Shown here one piece after another: positions 59,627 through 60,631 of a DNA stretch of 60,631 bases. The stretch's first letter is position 1, and each line of letters starts with the position of its first letter. Made by a program: the position numbers and the translations under genes. This DNA is from Deinococcus gobiensis I-0. Lineage in GTDB: Bacteria > Deinococcota > Deinococci > Deinococcales > Deinococcaceae. The DNA lies in NCBI RefSeq assembly GCF_000252445.1, contig NC_017790.1, positions 2,985,001 through 3,045,631 on the forward strand. The letters run 5' to 3'. The notes beneath the pieces are model-generated. The model ran no database searches. It was not told the origin of the DNA and saw nothing but the letters and a program-made list of their open reading frames with translations.

Positions 59627-60631
<1,005 letters not shown>

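Overview
The window is a high-GC, densely packed chromosomal segment that most likely comes from a Deinococcus species. The evidence is the cinA-thpR-recA gene order, the carotenoid-type P450 beside a CrtI-family desaturase, and the promoter style. About two dozen genes have a TANNNT -10 box only 5-8 nt before the start codon, the leaderless-mRNA arrangement described for Deinococcus. Assignment rests on reading the sequence only; no database search was run.

Layout. 1-5000: 3' part of lspA, rpmB, a GlsB-like membrane protein, thrB and an MMPL transporter. 5000-13100: S9 and M20 peptidases, small unknown proteins, an aminoglycoside-phosphotransferase-like kinase, hflX with two short upstream ORFs, and an MBL hydrolase. 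13100-20000: a TetR regulator beside palindromes, an EEP-fold hydrolase, a flavin reductase, a GH10-like secreted protein and dnaX. 20000-24000: an allantoin locus (FCD regulator, NCS1 permease, allantoinase). 24000-27200: the cinA-thpR-recA operon. 27300-29430: birA-bioY and a Fur-family regulator. 29490-36790: mixed housekeeping and envelope genes (SDR, XRE-MarC, HNH, HD, a WGxxGxxG surface protein, lipoproteins, a TrmA-like methyltransferase). 36780-48700: speA, tRNA-Asp, an M23 peptidase, apaG, an M42 peptidase, ispF, trmL, an M29 peptidase, an aldo/keto reductase, cyclophilin, a tyrosine phosphatase, a Jag-like protein and prmC. 48700-55220: a purine operon purC-purS-purQ-dinB-like-(insert)-purL-purF with a structured leader. 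55220-57120: a strikingly AT-rich two-gene island. 57200-60631: a HAD hydrolase and a YwbE-like protein bracketed by two copies of a 70-bp element, then a P450 and a CrtI-type desaturase cut by the window end.

How the genes work together. Many neighbours overlap by 4 nt (ATGA or GTGA), which points to translational coupling: cinA/thpR/recA, birA/bioY, purS/purQ/dinB-like, insert/purL/purF, XRE/MarC and M23/propeller. The most novel items are the duplicated 70-bp element, which on the minus strand reads as a near-consensus promoter firing straight into an intrinsic terminator; the AT-rich two-gene module; tiny leaderless ORFs before hflX and cinA; a JAMM-like N-terminal domain on HflX; and candidate leader regulation before purC and thrB.
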